A stretch of 64,000 nt of DNA from Mesorhizobium sp. (GTDB lineage Bacteria > Pseudomonadota > Alphaproteobacteria > Rhizobiales > Rhizobiaceae). A program made the position numbers and the translations under genes. The notes under the pieces are model-generated. The model ran no database searches and was not told the DNA's origin. It saw only the letters and a program-made list of their open reading frames with translations. This document shows, piece by piece, positions 34,947 through 45,412 of this stretch. The stretch is from positions 27,190-91,189 of the forward strand of contig SAJS01000024.1 of assembly GCA_004017535.1 (NCBI GenBank), read 5' to 3'. Positions within the stretch are counted from its first letter, which is position 1, and each line of letters begins with the position of its first letter.

Positions 34947-36818
34947 ATGCAATATAGGCGCGATATCGAGGGCCTTAGGGCTGTTGCTGTACTTCCGGTC
35001 GTACTCTTTCATTTCGGAATTTCGGCGATCCCGGGTGGCTTTGGCGGGGTCGATATCTTCTTCGTCATCTCCGGCTACCTAATCAGCGGAAGCCTCTTGG
35101 ATGACCTTGAACGCGGCCAATTTTCGATCGTCAACTTCTACTGGCGCCGTGCCCGGCGCATTCTGCCGGCTCTCGTCTTTGTGATGCTTCTCACCTGCAT
35201 TGCGGCATTGTTCATTCTTCTGCCATCGGATCTGCGCGAATTCAGTCTTAGCATCATAGCTGCCTCGACTTTCTGGTCGAACGTTTTTTTCTGGAAAACG
35301 TCAAGTTACTTCTCGATCGATGCCGCGCTTCGACCACTGTTGCACACCTGGTCGCTTTCCGTAGAGGAGCAGTACTACATCTTCGCCCCAATCCTGATGT
35401 TCCTAATCTATCGCTACATCGGGAAGCGCTGGCTGACGACACTTCTTCCGATAATTCTCTGCAGCTTCGTAGTGGCGGTGATGGCGACATCGCTGGCGCC
35501 CACCGCCGGATTCTATCTGCTGCCGACCCGAATCTGGGAACTCATGTTGGGCGCCCTGCTCATGCTCAAACGCCCCCCGCCGTTGGGCAACCGATTCCTG
35601 ATGGAGTCGGTGGGGTTGGCCGGATTTGGCCTTCTCGCCATCGGGTTCTTCGCGATTTCGGAGAGTGATCCGTTCCCAGGCTACAACGCCTTGTATCCAT
35701 GCATGGGAACGGCCCTTCTGATCTATGTTGGCCAAAATTCCCCCTCGACGGTCGCCAGCCGCATGCTCGAAGTCCGGCCGCTGGTCTGGATTGGGCTCAT
35801 CTCGTATTCGTTGTATCTTGTTCACTGGCCGCTCAATGCGTTCGCGCATTATCTTTCGTTCCAAAAACTCGATCCGTTGATGACCGGTGCGATGTTGGTG
35901 GCAAGCCTCGCATTGGCTGCATTCTCCTGGAAGTTTGTAGAGCAGCCGTTTCGACAGAAGAGGACCTTCACCGCCCCGGGGCCTATCTTCGCCTTTTCAG
36001 CGCTCGCGATCGTTGTTCTTTGTGCCGGCGGAGCGGCGGGGGCGCTCGGCAACGGCTTTCCGCAACGGTTTCCGGACTATGTCCAGCGGCGCATTTCCGT
36101 CGGGGACTGGAGGAATGGCATCTGTTTCAACGAGGGCACCAGCCGGATCGAAAGCTGGAATATGGAGGATTGCACGCGCACTCGCGGTTTTCCAACAACG
36201 GTTTTTTTGTGGGGCGACTCCTTCGCCGCGCACTATGTTTCCGGCCTGGGTGCTAACATAAATCGGTTGCAGGCGAACATCGTGGAATATACGTACGCCG
36301 GCTGCCCGCCGATACTCTCTTACTACTCTTACGCTCGTCTTGATTGTGTCCGGTTCAATCGCAAGGCCTTGGACATCATCTTGGAAGCGGACATCAAGAC
36401 GGTTATCCTCAGCGGTAAATGGAGTGACTATGAGGTCAGAGGCTTCGACGGTCTTCAGCAAACAATCGATACGCTTCGTGCCCTGGGCGTGCGCGTGTTT
36501 GTCATCGGCCAGTCTCCGCAGTTCCCAACTGACGTCCGGAAAATTGCGTTCTTCGCCAAGCGCCAAAATCTGGACGATACGTCCTGGCCGATGGCGATGG
36601 ACCCCGGCATCAACGAACGTGTGCGCTCATTTACCAAAGGCGCCACATTCATCGATCCGCTGAAATTCCTGTGCAGCGCAGGACGCTGCCCCTATTCCGA
36701 CAGAGGAGAGTTTGTGTATTTCGACTATGGTCATTTCTCTTCAGCCGGCGCCACACTGGCAATCTCGAAATACTGGCCGGCTTTTGGCAAAGACAATGCT
36801 CTTCCTAAGACGAAGTAG
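34947..36818 (+). CDS. Membrane acyltransferase with SGNH domain (OafA/YrhL type)
   Basis: 623 residues. Residues 1-360 are an acyltransferase-3 domain with about ten membrane helices; the motif RDIEGLRAVAVLPVVLFHFG and the FFVISGYLIS and YWRRARRILPAL blocks are present. After a last helix comes an SGNH-type domain (WGDSFAAHYVSGLG at about 425, YGHFSSAGA near the end). Such enzymes O-acetylate surface polysaccharides. The ATG at 34947 has AAAGGA upstream. It begins 84 bases after y4xK and could be read from the ttsI promoter, though it may have its own. The substrate is unknown. Confidence 0.9.
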   Translation: MQYRRDIEGLRAVAVLPVVLFHFGISAIPGGFGGVDIFFVISGYLISGSLLDDLERGQFSIVNFYWRRARRILPALVFVMLLTCIAALFILLPSDLREFSLSIIAASTFWSNVFFWKTSSYFSIDAALRPLLHTWSLSVEEQYYIFAPILMFLIYRYIGKRWLTTLLPIILCSFVVAVMATSLAPTAGFYLLPTRIWELMLGALLMLKRPPPLGNRFLMESVGLAGFGLLAIGFFAISESDPFPGYNALYPCMGTALLIYVGQNSPSTVASRMLEVRPLVWIGLISYSLYLVHWPLNAFAHYLSFQKLDPLMTGAMLVASLALAAFSWKFVEQPFRQKRTFTAPGPIFAFSALAIVVLCAGGAAGALGNGFPQRFPDYVQRRISVGDWRNGICFNEGTSRIESWNMEDCTRTRGFPTTVFLWGDSFAAHYVSGLGANINRLQANIVEYTYAGCPPILSYYSYARLDCVRFNRKALDIILEADIKTVILSGKWSDYEVRGFDGLQQTIDTLRALGVRVFVIGQSPQFPTDVRKIAFFAKRQNLDDTSWPMAMDPGINERVRSFTKGATFIDPLKFLCSAGRCPYSDRGEFVYFDYGHFSSAGATLAISKYWPAFGKDNALPKTK

Positions 36819-37119
36819 CGGGTCAGACGGCTGACAAGCACCAGTGCGGGTCCCTGTGATTGCTCCTGCTTCGGCAGCAGCCGCGACGATGGAGCTGTTC
36901 AGGTTTAAGGCCACCCGATAGCGACCTAGGATGGGTGCTGCCACGCGGATCGGACTAAGCGTGCATTATCACGTAAATGTTGAGAGAATGAATGGCGCCG
37001 CGAAGGGCAATTCCAGCCATCCACAGCGACAGGCGTGTCGCGGTCCCGACATTGCAGTGGCACTTACCTGACACGGCCTCACACTGCCCTCTAAACGGCC
37101 CCGAATTTGAACTGACCAC
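36819..37119. other. Gene-free stretch
   Basis: No supportable gene is seen between the acyltransferase and the IS3 relic. Confidence 0.4.
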
Positions 37120-37306
37120 CCCTGGCCGGTTCATTGGGCAGGTCAAGGGCTAGGCTGTATTACACAGGGCTCACCCCTTTCAGTCTCAAGTTGGTACGAT
37201 GGGCCGTGGACGGTCGATGCAGACTTCAAGGATGGCGAAAGAAGCTCTCTATGCGTGCGTTGTCGAGGCAAGTGCCTTTGCCAGAGATGCTCGCGGCTGG
37301 AGAGAT
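37120..37306 (-). pseudogene. IS3-family transposase (OrfB) C-terminal relic
   Basis: The minus strand reads ISGKGTCLDNARIESFF, the conserved motif around the last catalytic acidic residue of IS3-group OrfB. After frameshifts it reads TNLRLKGVSPVYYSLAL, which corresponds to the usual end (KGMSPVQYR). The stretch between is deleted. It lies immediately behind the porin stop codon, so the insertion may have trimmed the porin's 3' flank. Confidence 0.65.
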
Positions 37307-37307
37307 T

Positions 37308-38447
37308 TCAAAATGAGCGTTGGAAGCGGAGAATGCCGCCGACGCTGTTCGGCTTGCTCGTGCCCTTGACGGTCGTAGGGTCGGCAGGGCCGACGCCAAA
37401 GTTGCCGTAGTGGTCGTAATCGACCTCGGCTGTGACCGTGAAGCCAGGAACGACCATATAGACGACGTTTGCAGCCAAACCAGAATTCTTGAGCTGATCA
37501 CTCGAGACCTGAAAGTTGAACGAAGTTTTCTCGTCAAACTCGTAGGTGGTGCCCGCCCAGAAAGCCCACTGGCCGTTCCAGATGTTGTACGAGCCGCGCA
37601 CATGATTGGCGATTGCGCCGTTTGAGTCCTCGTTGAGACTGCCATTGGAACCGTAGCCGAACAGTCCAAACAGCGACAGCTGGTTTGTGACAGCGACGTC
37701 GACACGGATCTTGCCGGCCAAAGCTTCGTAGTTGCTGTCATAAGCCGCGACGCCGGTGATCGAGCCCCAGCCTTGCGTGTATTTCAAGCCGGCGACAACG
37801 TGCGGAATATAGCTGTCGATAGTACCGGCTGAGCCCGATCCTTGTTCGAGCGAAATCACGGTCGAAATGCCGTTGCCGGCGTCGAAGTAGGACTGAGCCA
37901 CATTGGTGTCGAAGCCGGCCGACCGAACGAGCATACTATCGAGAACGTTGCCAGCGTAGCTTACAAACGTATCGAAGGCCGACCCGTCCTTGCCAACTCG
38001 CAGGCCCCCCAGCTCGACCCAGGCAGAAGCCAGTGCGAGGCCGCTGTTGAAATCATAGTTCTGAGGACTGTCATGCGAGTTAGCGCTATTGCCAAAATTC
38101 ACGTGGGTTTCGGTATAGGTCGTCAACGCGCCGAGCTCGGTCTGCTGGCCGCTCCAAGTTTTGAACGTGAAGCGTGTGTTGTTTCGCCAAGTGCCTTGGT
38201 CCTCGCCAGTTCTCACATCCGAGGTTCTTGCGCTGTCATAGGATCGGACATCACCCAGGCCGATATCATAACGGACATAGCCGCCGATGCGCAGGCAGGT
38301 GTCGGTGTTGGGAATATAGAAATACCCCGAGCCGAGGACGTCGCAGATCTTGATGTACTCGGCCGGTTCCCGCTCGGCGCCAGCTGCTCGAACGACGGAG
38401 GCGGCGATCAGAGCAGTTAAGCCAAGAAGACGATTCTTGATGTACAT
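37308..38447 (-). CDS. Outer-membrane porin (alphaproteobacterial Omp2b/Rop type)
   Basis: 379 residues forming a predicted 16-stranded beta barrel. A signal peptide (about 24 residues) precedes the family start EYIKICDVLGSGYFYIPNTDTCLRIGGYVRYDIG, and the protein ends in Phe as porins do (GGILRFQRSF). Passive diffusion of small solutes is the expected role. The start is the ATG at 38447 with GGAG upstream; the longer open frame to 38780 has no signal-peptide logic. The last codons are intact despite the IS3 relic next door. Confidence 0.93.
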   Translation of the reverse strand: MYIKNRLLGLTALIAASVVRAAGAEREPAEYIKICDVLGSGYFYIPNTDTCLRIGGYVRYDIGLGDVRSYDSARTSDVRTGEDQGTWRNNTRFTFKTWSGQQTELGALTTYTETHVNFGNSANSHDSPQNYDFNSGLALASAWVELGGLRVGKDGSAFDTFVSYAGNVLDSMLVRSAGFDTNVAQSYFDAGNGISTVISLEQGSGSAGTIDSYIPHVVAGLKYTQGWGSITGVAAYDSNYEALAGKIRVDVAVTNQLSLFGLFGYGSNGSLNEDSNGAIANHVRGSYNIWNGQWAFWAGTTYEFDEKTSFNFQVSSDQLKNSGLAANVVYMVVPGFTVTAEVDYDHYGNFGVGPADPTTVKGTSKPNSVGGILRFQRSF

Positions 38448-38780
38448 GTCTAGATCTCCATGAAGGAATAAAAAGGATAGAGGCGTAAGAGAAAGCTTTA
38501 CTCTAAATTTTGTGCGTGTTGTCTCCAACTTGTGGACGTAAAACCGCTTGACATGGGAGGGTATCCAGCGTAAAAGCCACATGTACTTAGAATAGTGTTT
38601 TCTGCTAGGAAATTCATTATCGTTTATATGTGAAACACTCCGGTCAGACCGCTGCAGCCTCGGAATAGAGCAGCAAGCGACATGCCAACCTGAAGCGTAG
38701 ATGCGGCCGACACCAAAATTGGGCCGACGCGCCTTCGTCTCGCTGGAATCACTTTTTTTGAGGGTCACTGCGAAAAGCAA

Positions 38781-39072
38781 TGTGCGACACGGTTCGCCAT
38801 GTTCGATATGTGACAGTCTCGTTTAACAGCGAGGGCTTCCCGTCTGACCGCAACGGAGGCCGCTTCATGCGCTACCGAGAAGGATTACTGCGCGCGTGCG
38901 GTCCGCAAGGGCTGCGCCAGGAACAGAGGGCGTCCACGTCCGATGTGTCGCATGGTGGCCGAAGCACCTTTTCGCCGCTGTAAGTTCGCCGTGCAGGTAC
39001 ATTGCGCGGCCGGTAGCGAGAAGGGAGCGCACCCTGAAACGGTTGCCTACGGCTCGCCTCGAGTAATTGGCG
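38781..39072. other. Gene-free stretch upstream of porin and small membrane gene
   Basis: Together with 38448-38780 this is the promoter region between two divergent genes; I see no further gene in it. Confidence 0.4.
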
Positions 39073-39486
39073 ATGAACAGCATTCTCGAGAACTTAGTCT
39101 CGACGGAAAGAGCAACGAAAGGAAGCCGCTTGGACGAGCACGATCCGAAGGAAGAACTGATCGAGACCATTTTCCGCAACGGCACAATCACTGCCGTGGG
39201 TATCCTGCTTGCCTTTTCGCTCGGCTTCCTCACTCATTGGGCGGCGAACCCCTTGCCATGGCAACTCTACGATCTGTTCGCCGTAGTGCCGATCCTGCTC
39301 GGCATCGCACTGCAGATGAGAGCGCTGTCCATGCTGCTCGACATGAGTTCCTTGCGCCGCCCCATCTACGAACGCGCCAATCGCATTTTCATGGTCGGCC
39401 TCATCCAGACCGCGTGTGGCGTCGGGATGGCCATCTTGGTCGATCTTTTCGGGATATCGGTAGGGGGCACGCTGCCCGGCGCTTGA
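39073..39486 (+). CDS. Small integral membrane protein, unknown function
   Basis: 137 residues. After a charged head (RLDEHDPKEELIETIFRNG) there are three hydrophobic segments, about residues 40-60, 68-84 and 110-130, with basic loops between. The composition is that of a genuine inner-membrane protein. I do not recognise a family. The start is unsure: the ATG at 39073 lacks a clear ribosome site, whereas a TTG at 39130 has GGAAG upstream. It stands alone, between a porin and a stretch without genes. Confidence 0.6.
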   Translation: MNSILENLVSTERATKGSRLDEHDPKEELIETIFRNGTITAVGILLAFSLGFLTHWAANPLPWQLYDLFAVVPILLGIALQMRALSMLLDMSSLRRPIYERANRIFMVGLIQTACGVGMAILVDLFGISVGGTLPGA

Positions 39487-40000
39487 CGACAAGCCACACC
39501 GCCGCTCATCGCTCGAAGCGACGTCAAGCCGGGGAGCCTTGTGCACCCCCTAGCGGCGCCTTCCTTTCATCAAATGAGCGGACGTCAGCTTTAGAGCGTC
39601 TCGGTGGCTAAAGCCGGTATGGTTTTTCGGCCGGCAGGGAAGGCCGCTGGCTGGACCTGGATGGCGTCTGAACGAGGCTTGACAGGTGCGTTGCGACGTT
39701 TGGCGTCGGACATGAATTTCGCATTGCAAAGTTCTTCCGCAGACGCCTCAAGTACACTGCACTGGCGTCACGTACTCAAACGTTGAATGCGGCACCGCAC
39801 CATCACCTCAGGCGGAACCATGGCACGCGCACTCCCCGGCGTGGTTGATACCGTCCTGTCCAACCGAGACTGCGACATCGCCGCCTCCGCCTTGAAAACG
39901 CGGAGAAAGCGGGACGCACTGACTTAGGTCAGAGACAGGACGAGCGCGCAACGAAACAATGATGGATCAGCGACGTGGGACGACAGCTCCTTGCACACCT
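39487..40000. other. Gene-free stretch
   Basis: No supportable gene. I looked for a FixK/FNR box before the hemN remnant and found none convincing. Confidence 0.4.
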
Positions 40001-40009
40001 CAATCCTGA

Positions 40010-41119
40010 CAAAGTACCGGGACCCCCCGGCCGCCTTGGTATACCATCTATCCGACTGTGCCAGACTTCTCTGCGGCGGTTGGTGCTGACGATTATGAGG
40101 AATGGCTGAGGGGCCTCCCGGCCGACGAATCGGTGTCGCTCTATTTCCACATTCCGTTTTGCCGATCCATGTGCTGGTATTGCGGCTTCCCTACCGCGGT
40201 CACCCGTCGCAACGGCCCGATCCTTAATTATTTGGCGGTGCTGCGTCAGGAGATCAGTTTGGTGTCGGAGCAAGCGCGGCAAGGGCTGCCGGTGAGCGAT
40301 GTGCATTTCGGCGGCGGAACGCCTCACCTTATCGGGCCAGCCGAGCACTTGGCGCTGATGGAATTTCTACGCCGCCACTTCGCTTTCAGCAAAACTGCTG
40401 CGATCGCCGTGGAGATCGATCCCCGAACGTTCACACCGGAAATGGCCGAAGCCTTGGCAGCTACCGGTGTCAACCGCGCGAGCATCGGCGTGCAGAGCTT
40501 TGATCCCGATGTGCAAAAGGCGATCAATCGGATCCAGAGTAAGGTGCAGACGGCCGCTGCCGTCGAAAATCTCCGCCGGCATGGCGTTGGCCATATCAAC
40601 TTCGATCTCATCTTCGGTCTCCCGAAACAGACTGTGCAGTCCTGCATCCAGACCGCGATGGCTGCGGTCGCCATGCGCCCCAACCGGTTTGCGGTGTTCG
40701 GCTACGCGCATATTCCTTCCGTGATAAAGAATCAGCGCCTAATCGAGCAGGCAGGTCTACCGGACGGCGATGTTCGCGCCGAACAGGCTGCAGCTGTCGC
40801 CGAGACACTGGTTGGCGCCGGCTACCGGGAGATCGGGCTCGATCATTTCGCTCTGCCGGACGACGAACTCGCGCTAGCGCAGAAGACCGGGCGCCTGCGG
40901 CGTAATTCGCTGGGATACTCGGCCGATACTTGCAAAAACGTGATCGGCTTCGGCGCGTCGGCTATTGGCCGAGTCGGCGAGGGGTACGTTCAGAACGAAG
41001 TAACACGGGATTCTTACGCCCGGCACATCGCAAGTGGACGTCTGGCGACATCAAAGGGCCACCGTCTGACCGACGATGACCGGGTGCGCGCAGCAATCAT
41101 CGAGCGACCGAATCGATGA
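40010..41119 (+). pseudogene. hemN: Truncated oxygen-independent coproporphyrinogen III dehydrogenase
   Basis: Radical-SAM enzyme of haem synthesis under low oxygen. The cluster motif is present as Cys35, Cys39 and Cys42 (counting from GTG 40058), in HIPFCRSMCWYCGF. Family similarity starts before that codon (WYTIYPTVPDFS, about 40037) but an in-frame stop at 40007 prevents a normal N-terminus. The frame ends at AAIIERPNR, exactly where complete HemN continues with its C-terminal domain, so about 85 residues are missing. It may be a remnant, or a short protein with unknown function. The central catalytic barrel looks unbroken. Confidence 0.8.
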
Positions 41120-41350
41120 GTTGAGGCCACGACTCCGAAGGCATCAGACCTTGTTTGGCGCTCGTCGGCATGGGCTCTCGCAGAAGACTCCGCAAGCGCA
41201 TGCAGGGGACTTCCACTTGACGCCGCGTTCATCATCATCTCGCCTGGGTGCGCTCGATCGCACAACTCGGAGCACGCTGCTCTCGGTGTGAGGCTGTGCT
41301 CTGCAAAGCACCGGTGATCCACCCTGTCCCTGGATAGCAGCTTGACGGCG

Positions 41351-42994
41351 TCATCTTGGAGGACGAGAAAAGATTGTCGAGGTACGGGTACGAATTGCCT
41401 CGGTCGTTCGTTCAATCGAAAGCACTGTCTGCGGAGGCACCTCTCCTTCATGCAGTGACAGGAGATGCTGGCCGACTTCCTTATCTGCTGCGGTGAGTCG
41501 ATGATTTAGGCGGAGAAAGTCCATCCAGGTGGGGGTGCGGAATGTCTCCGTCCAAAGTGACGGTGTTTGCAGATTTCGCTGGAGCGTCCAGTTTCGTGCA
41601 CCGGCACGGCTCTGGACGTGTCGCCGCGTGCGCATGTAGCCCAGAAAGGCCTCGATATTTTCCTCCGATATCAAATACTCGACCTTGGCCACGATAGGGC
41701 CACTTCTGGGTTTCAGATCGAGAGCCACGTCCGGCGGATGAAAAACTGAACTTTCTTGATCCGTTTCTTCCCAGGGACGGACCGGCAACACGATCCCCGC
41801 TGCTGCAACCAGCAACAGAGCGCCCGCGGCGCCCTCCAATGCTGAGGTCAAGGAATAGTTTTGCGCGACAGAACCCCAGATCCAGCTGCCAGCAGCCATA
41901 CCGCCTGCGCTCAAGGCGTAGTAAATGGAGAGCGTGCGGCCTACAACCCACCTTGGGCTTGCCAACTGCACCGACACGTCAATGCCCGTCCAGGTGATAA
42001 GCCAACCCGCTCCGCCGAGCGCCAGCGAAATGGCCGCCACAGGAACCGACGATGTCAGGGCAAGGGAGAGGCAACAGACTGCACAAGCCACAGAGGCGAA
42101 GGCCACCAGCCTGTTTTGAGACGTGACCTTCCTCAAGAAGCCGTTGCCCATGCCCGCGATGAAAGCACCCATGCCGAAGCCGGCCAATAAGATACCGTAG
42201 ACAATTGGCCCACTCTTCAACTGATCCCGGACGACGAGAGGGAGCAACGCCAGAATGGAGATGCTTGCCAATCCGAAAAGAGCTGCTCGGGCGGTCGCTG
42301 CCCTGATCTCCAAAGACATCGCCGTAAAGCGCACTCCGTCATGAATTGCCGTCGTCATTCTCTCACGAGGGAGAGGCGAAGAGCGGACCTCCCATTTGGT
42401 GCGCCATATCGCGCTTATAGGCGCCAGATCACTCACCGCAGCCAAGGCGAAAGCGGCCAGCGGCCCAAAGACGGCCAGGATCACGCCCCCTAAGGCCGGA
42501 CCAACGCTGCGCACAATGTTGTATCCGACGGACATAAGCGTCACTGCGGCCGGAATGTCGCGTTTGTGAAGGATATCGCCGACCGAAGCGTGCCAGGCCG
42601 GATCATTCAAGGCAAAGCCGCAGCCGGCCAGGAAACCTAACCCGAGAATCAGCCAAGGACTGACAAATCCCAGACCCACAGAAATCATCAGCGTCATCGA
42701 CGCCGATGCTATCAGGCAGTGTCCCGCAAACATCACCCACCGGCGGCTGAAGTTGTCGGCAATGGCTCCGGCGAAAACTGAGAGGAAGAACACCGGCAAT
42801 GTAGATGCGGCCTGGACGAGTGCAACCATAAGGTCGGACGCAGAAATCGTTGCCATAAGCCAACTGATGGCGACCGTTTGCACTAGCCAACCCAGGCTGG
42901 AAATCTGGGTGGCCGTCCAAATTGAGCGAAACACCTTGTTTCGAAATGGGGCGAGCGTCTTTGAAACGGGCGGTTGAGGATTTTCGCTCTGCAT
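41351..42994 (-). CDS. Major-facilitator transporter with C-terminal extension
   Basis: 547 residues. Twelve membrane helices fill about residues 20-410, with an MFS-type loop (AGAIADNFSRRWVM) after helix 2. A soluble tail of about 130 residues follows (VEYLISEENIEAFLGYMRTRRHVQSRAGARNW), resembling the small alpha/beta domain of the DUF894/enterobactin-exporter-like MFS family. The substrate is unknown; siderophores and small peptides are typical of relatives. The ATG at 42994 lies 172 bases downstream of the bioZ stop on the same strand. Confidence 0.85.
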   Translation of the reverse strand: MQSENPQPPVSKTLAPFRNKVFRSIWTATQISSLGWLVQTVAISWLMATISASDLMVALVQAASTLPVFFLSVFAGAIADNFSRRWVMFAGHCLIASASMTLMISVGLGFVSPWLILGLGFLAGCGFALNDPAWHASVGDILHKRDIPAAVTLMSVGYNIVRSVGPALGGVILAVFGPLAAFALAAVSDLAPISAIWRTKWEVRSSPLPRERMTTAIHDGVRFTAMSLEIRAATARAALFGLASISILALLPLVVRDQLKSGPIVYGILLAGFGMGAFIAGMGNGFLRKVTSQNRLVAFASVACAVCCLSLALTSSVPVAAISLALGGAGWLITWTGIDVSVQLASPRWVVGRTLSIYYALSAGGMAAGSWIWGSVAQNYSLTSALEGAAGALLLVAAAGIVLPVRPWEETDQESSVFHPPDVALDLKPRSGPIVAKVEYLISEENIEAFLGYMRTRRHVQSRAGARNWTLQRNLQTPSLWTETFRTPTWMDFLRLNHRLTAADKEVGQHLLSLHEGEVPPQTVLSIERTTEAIRTRTSTIFSRPPR

Positions 42995-43166
42995 GAGGTT
43001 TTGCTGGCCTTCGATGAGCGCTGCGATTTGAGCAAGCGGTTCGGTACTTAGACATCGCGGAGCACCGCACGGAACCAGCTCTATGGAGCTTGCCGGCGAC
43101 TATTTACGTATTGAGCCATTCTCATAGTCTCATTCATGAGCAGTCCTGTGCGCAAGCGTCGCTTTA

Positions 43167-44150
43167 CTAAATTCCCACGACAAGCGCGCCGCCGCTGAGA
43201 CCCGCACCCGCTGCCGCCAAGAGGACTTTCTCGCCAGGCCGAAACGGCTGCGCCCGATGGGCGAGCGACAATGAGAGCGGGATCGTCGCGGCGGAAGAGT
43301 TGCCATATTCGGCGATCGTCTTGACCATCGAGTGATCTGTGATGCCGAGGTTCCTGCCGACCGCGTCGAAAATGCGAGCATTGGCCTGATGCGGCACGAA
43401 ACGATCGAGGTCTTGCGGCCTCAGTCGGGCAGCAGTGAGCGCATCTCTCGAGCAGGCGGTCATCATCTCCACGGCCTTGCTGAATACTTCACGGCCGTCA
43501 GTGATCGTCATCCGTGTCTGCGCGAGGTCGAGCTCGCCATGGAACGGCGTGTTGCTTCCGCCGGCGGGAATCTGGATCAGCCCGTAGCCCGAACCGTCGG
43601 AATCCACCGAAGCACCAAGAATGCCCCGGTCAGTGTCTTCGCACGGGCCGATCACCACGGCGCCGGCGGCATCGGCAAACAGCACGGCGCTGGCGCGCTC
43701 GGCCGAATTGATGCGGCGGCTGAGGATGTTGGCGGCGATGACAAGGCTCGCTTTGCCGTGCAGGCGGGTGAACCCGTCGGCGAACATCAGCGCATAGATG
43801 AAGCCGGCGCAGGCGCCGGTCAGGTCGATCGCGCCGGCGCGACCTAGTCCCAGCCGATGTGCGACCAGGGGCGCGCTTGGCGGCAGAAGATGATCGGGTG
43901 TGGAGGTAGCGAGCAAAAGTAGGCCGATGTCGCCGCGGTCGATACCGGCATTGGTCAGCGCCATGTCGCCGGCGTGCGCGGCAAGGGCCGACAGCGTGTC
44001 TTCGTCCGCTGCCCAGAAGCGCGACCGTATCCCGGTGCGCCGCTCGATCCAGCCGGGTTCAAGCCCGAGACGATCTTCGATTTCCGGATTCTCCACCTTG
44101 CGCGCGGGCGCATGATGGCCAAACCCGAGAATGCGCGATGATCGGCTCAT
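43167..44150 (-). CDS. bioZ: BioZ, 3-ketoacyl-ACP synthase for the biotin precursor
   Basis: 327 residues. A KAS III-like enzyme with the full catalytic triad Cys114 (TGACAGF), His254 (VPHQANARI) and Asn284 (YGNSSA). BioZ starts pimelate synthesis in alphaproteobacteria, condensing glutaryl-CoA with malonyl-ACP, and so replaces the BioC-BioH route. It was first found as the last gene of the bio operon on a Mesorhizobium symbiosis island, which is the arrangement here. The ATG overlaps the bioA stop by four bases. Confidence 0.93.
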   Translation of the reverse strand: MSRSSRILGFGHHAPARKVENPEIEDRLGLEPGWIERRTGIRSRFWAADEDTLSALAAHAGDMALTNAGIDRGDIGLLLLATSTPDHLLPPSAPLVAHRLGLGRAGAIDLTGACAGFIYALMFADGFTRLHGKASLVIAANILSRRINSAERASAVLFADAAGAVVIGPCEDTDRGILGASVDSDGSGYGLIQIPAGGSNTPFHGELDLAQTRMTITDGREVFSKAVEMMTACSRDALTAARLRPQDLDRFVPHQANARIFDAVGRNLGITDHSMVKTIAEYGNSSAATIPLSLSLAHRAQPFRPGEKVLLAAAGAGLSGGALVVGI

Positions 44151-45412
44151 GGCTTTGAGCCGAAGCGTTCGCCGGCCTCCTCGATGGCGTCATAGAGCCC
44201 ATCCAACTCGTTGCCGGTAATGCAATAGGGCGGCAGAAGGTACAGGACATTGCCGAGCGGGCGCACGAGCAGGCCGCGCTCAAGAAAAAAAGCGCGCAGT
44301 TTTGGCCCGATCTCGGCCAGATAACCGGCTGAGCCGGTGCGTAGGTCGAGTGCCGTGATGGTGCCGGTTGCCCGGCAATCGGTGAAGCGGGGGTTGTCGC
44401 GAAAGCGCTGGAGGCCAGCGGCCTGCATCGCGCTCGAGGCCGCGATCCGCTCGGCCACCGGCTCGTCGTGCCAGATCTCGACATTGGCAAGTGCCGCCGC
44501 GCATGCAATCGGATTGGCGGTGTAGGAGCTCGAATGGAAAAACGTCTTCTTGCGATCCTCGGAATAGTGAGTCTGGAAGATGGCATCGGTGGCGATCGTG
44601 GCGGCCAGCGGGATGGTACCACCGGTCAGACCTTTCGAGGTGCACAGGATGTCCGGCGAGACGGACGCCTGTTCGCAGGCGAACATGGTTCCGGTGCGCC
44701 CCCAGCCGGTCATCACTTCATCGGCGATCAGCAGCGTGCCGGCGGCCTCAGTGATCCTCTTCAATTCGGTCAGAACCCAGGCCGGATACATGAGCATGCC
44801 GCCGGCGCCGAGCACGAGCGGCTCGACGATCAGCGCGGCGGCGCGCCGGTCGCGGGAGAGTGCCTCGAACCGATCCAGCGTTTCCTGCTCGCGCCCGGCG
44901 GCCGGGAAGGGGATGGTGTCGACCTCGAACAGCAAGGGCTCGTAGGCGGCGTTGAACACGCCACGGGCGCCGACGCTCATCGCCCCGATCGTGTCACCAT
45001 GATAGCTGTGCTCCATGACGACGATGCGCGAACGCGGCGCGCCGATGTTGCGGAAATAGCCGAGCGCCATCTTCAGCGCGACTTCGATTGAGGTCGAGCC
45101 ACTGTCGGAATAGAACACCCGGTCGAGGCCGGCGGGTGCGAGGCCGACAAGCGCCTCGGCCAGGCGCTCGGCCGGCTCGTGGGTGAAGCCCGCGAAGATG
45201 ATCTGGTCGAGGCTCGACGCGGTCGTCTCGATGGCCTTCATGATGCGGGGGTGGCGGTGGCCATGAGTGACGACCCACCAGGAAGAAATCGCATCCAGGA
45301 TGCGGGAGCCGTCGGCCTTGTGGAGATAGGCGCCTTCAGTCAGCACGATTTCAGGGATCGAGGGCTCTAGCGCGTGCTGCGTGAACGGATGCCAGACTCG
45401 AGACTGCGCCAT
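44147..45412 (-). CDS. bioA: Adenosylmethionine-8-amino-7-oxononanoate aminotransferase
   Basis: 421 residues. PLP enzyme that converts KAPA to DAPA, using S-adenosylmethionine as amino donor. Signatures: [19 protein letters not shown], the phosphate-binding [24 protein letters not shown], and the PLP lysine in CTSKGLTGG. Length is normal. The start codon overlaps the bioD stop (TGATG). Confidence 0.95.
   Translation of the reverse strand: MAQSRVWHPFTQHALEPSIPEIVLTEGAYLHKADGSRILDAISSWWVVTHGHRHPRIMKAIETTASSLDQIIFAGFTHEPAERLAEALVGLAPAGLDRVFYSDSGSTSIEVALKMALGYFRNIGAPRSRIVVMEHSYHGDTIGAMSVGARGVFNAAYEPLLFEVDTIPFPAAGREQETLDRFEALSRDRRAAALIVEPLVLGAGGMLMYPAWVLTELKRITEAAGTLLIADEVMTGWGRTGTMFACEQASVSPDILCTSKGLTGGTIPLAATIATDAIFQTHYSEDRKKTFFHSSSYTANPIACAAALANVEIWHDEPVAERIAASSAMQAAGLQRFRDNPRFTDCRATGTITALDLRTGSAGYLAEIGPKLRAFFLERGLLVRPLGNVLYLLPPYCITGNELDGLYDAIEEAGERFGSKP

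Noticed and set aside
39583-39616. GTCAGCTTT followed by GGCTAAAGCC, looking like a tts box
   Set aside because: The two halves are too far apart and no gene follows at a suitable distance.
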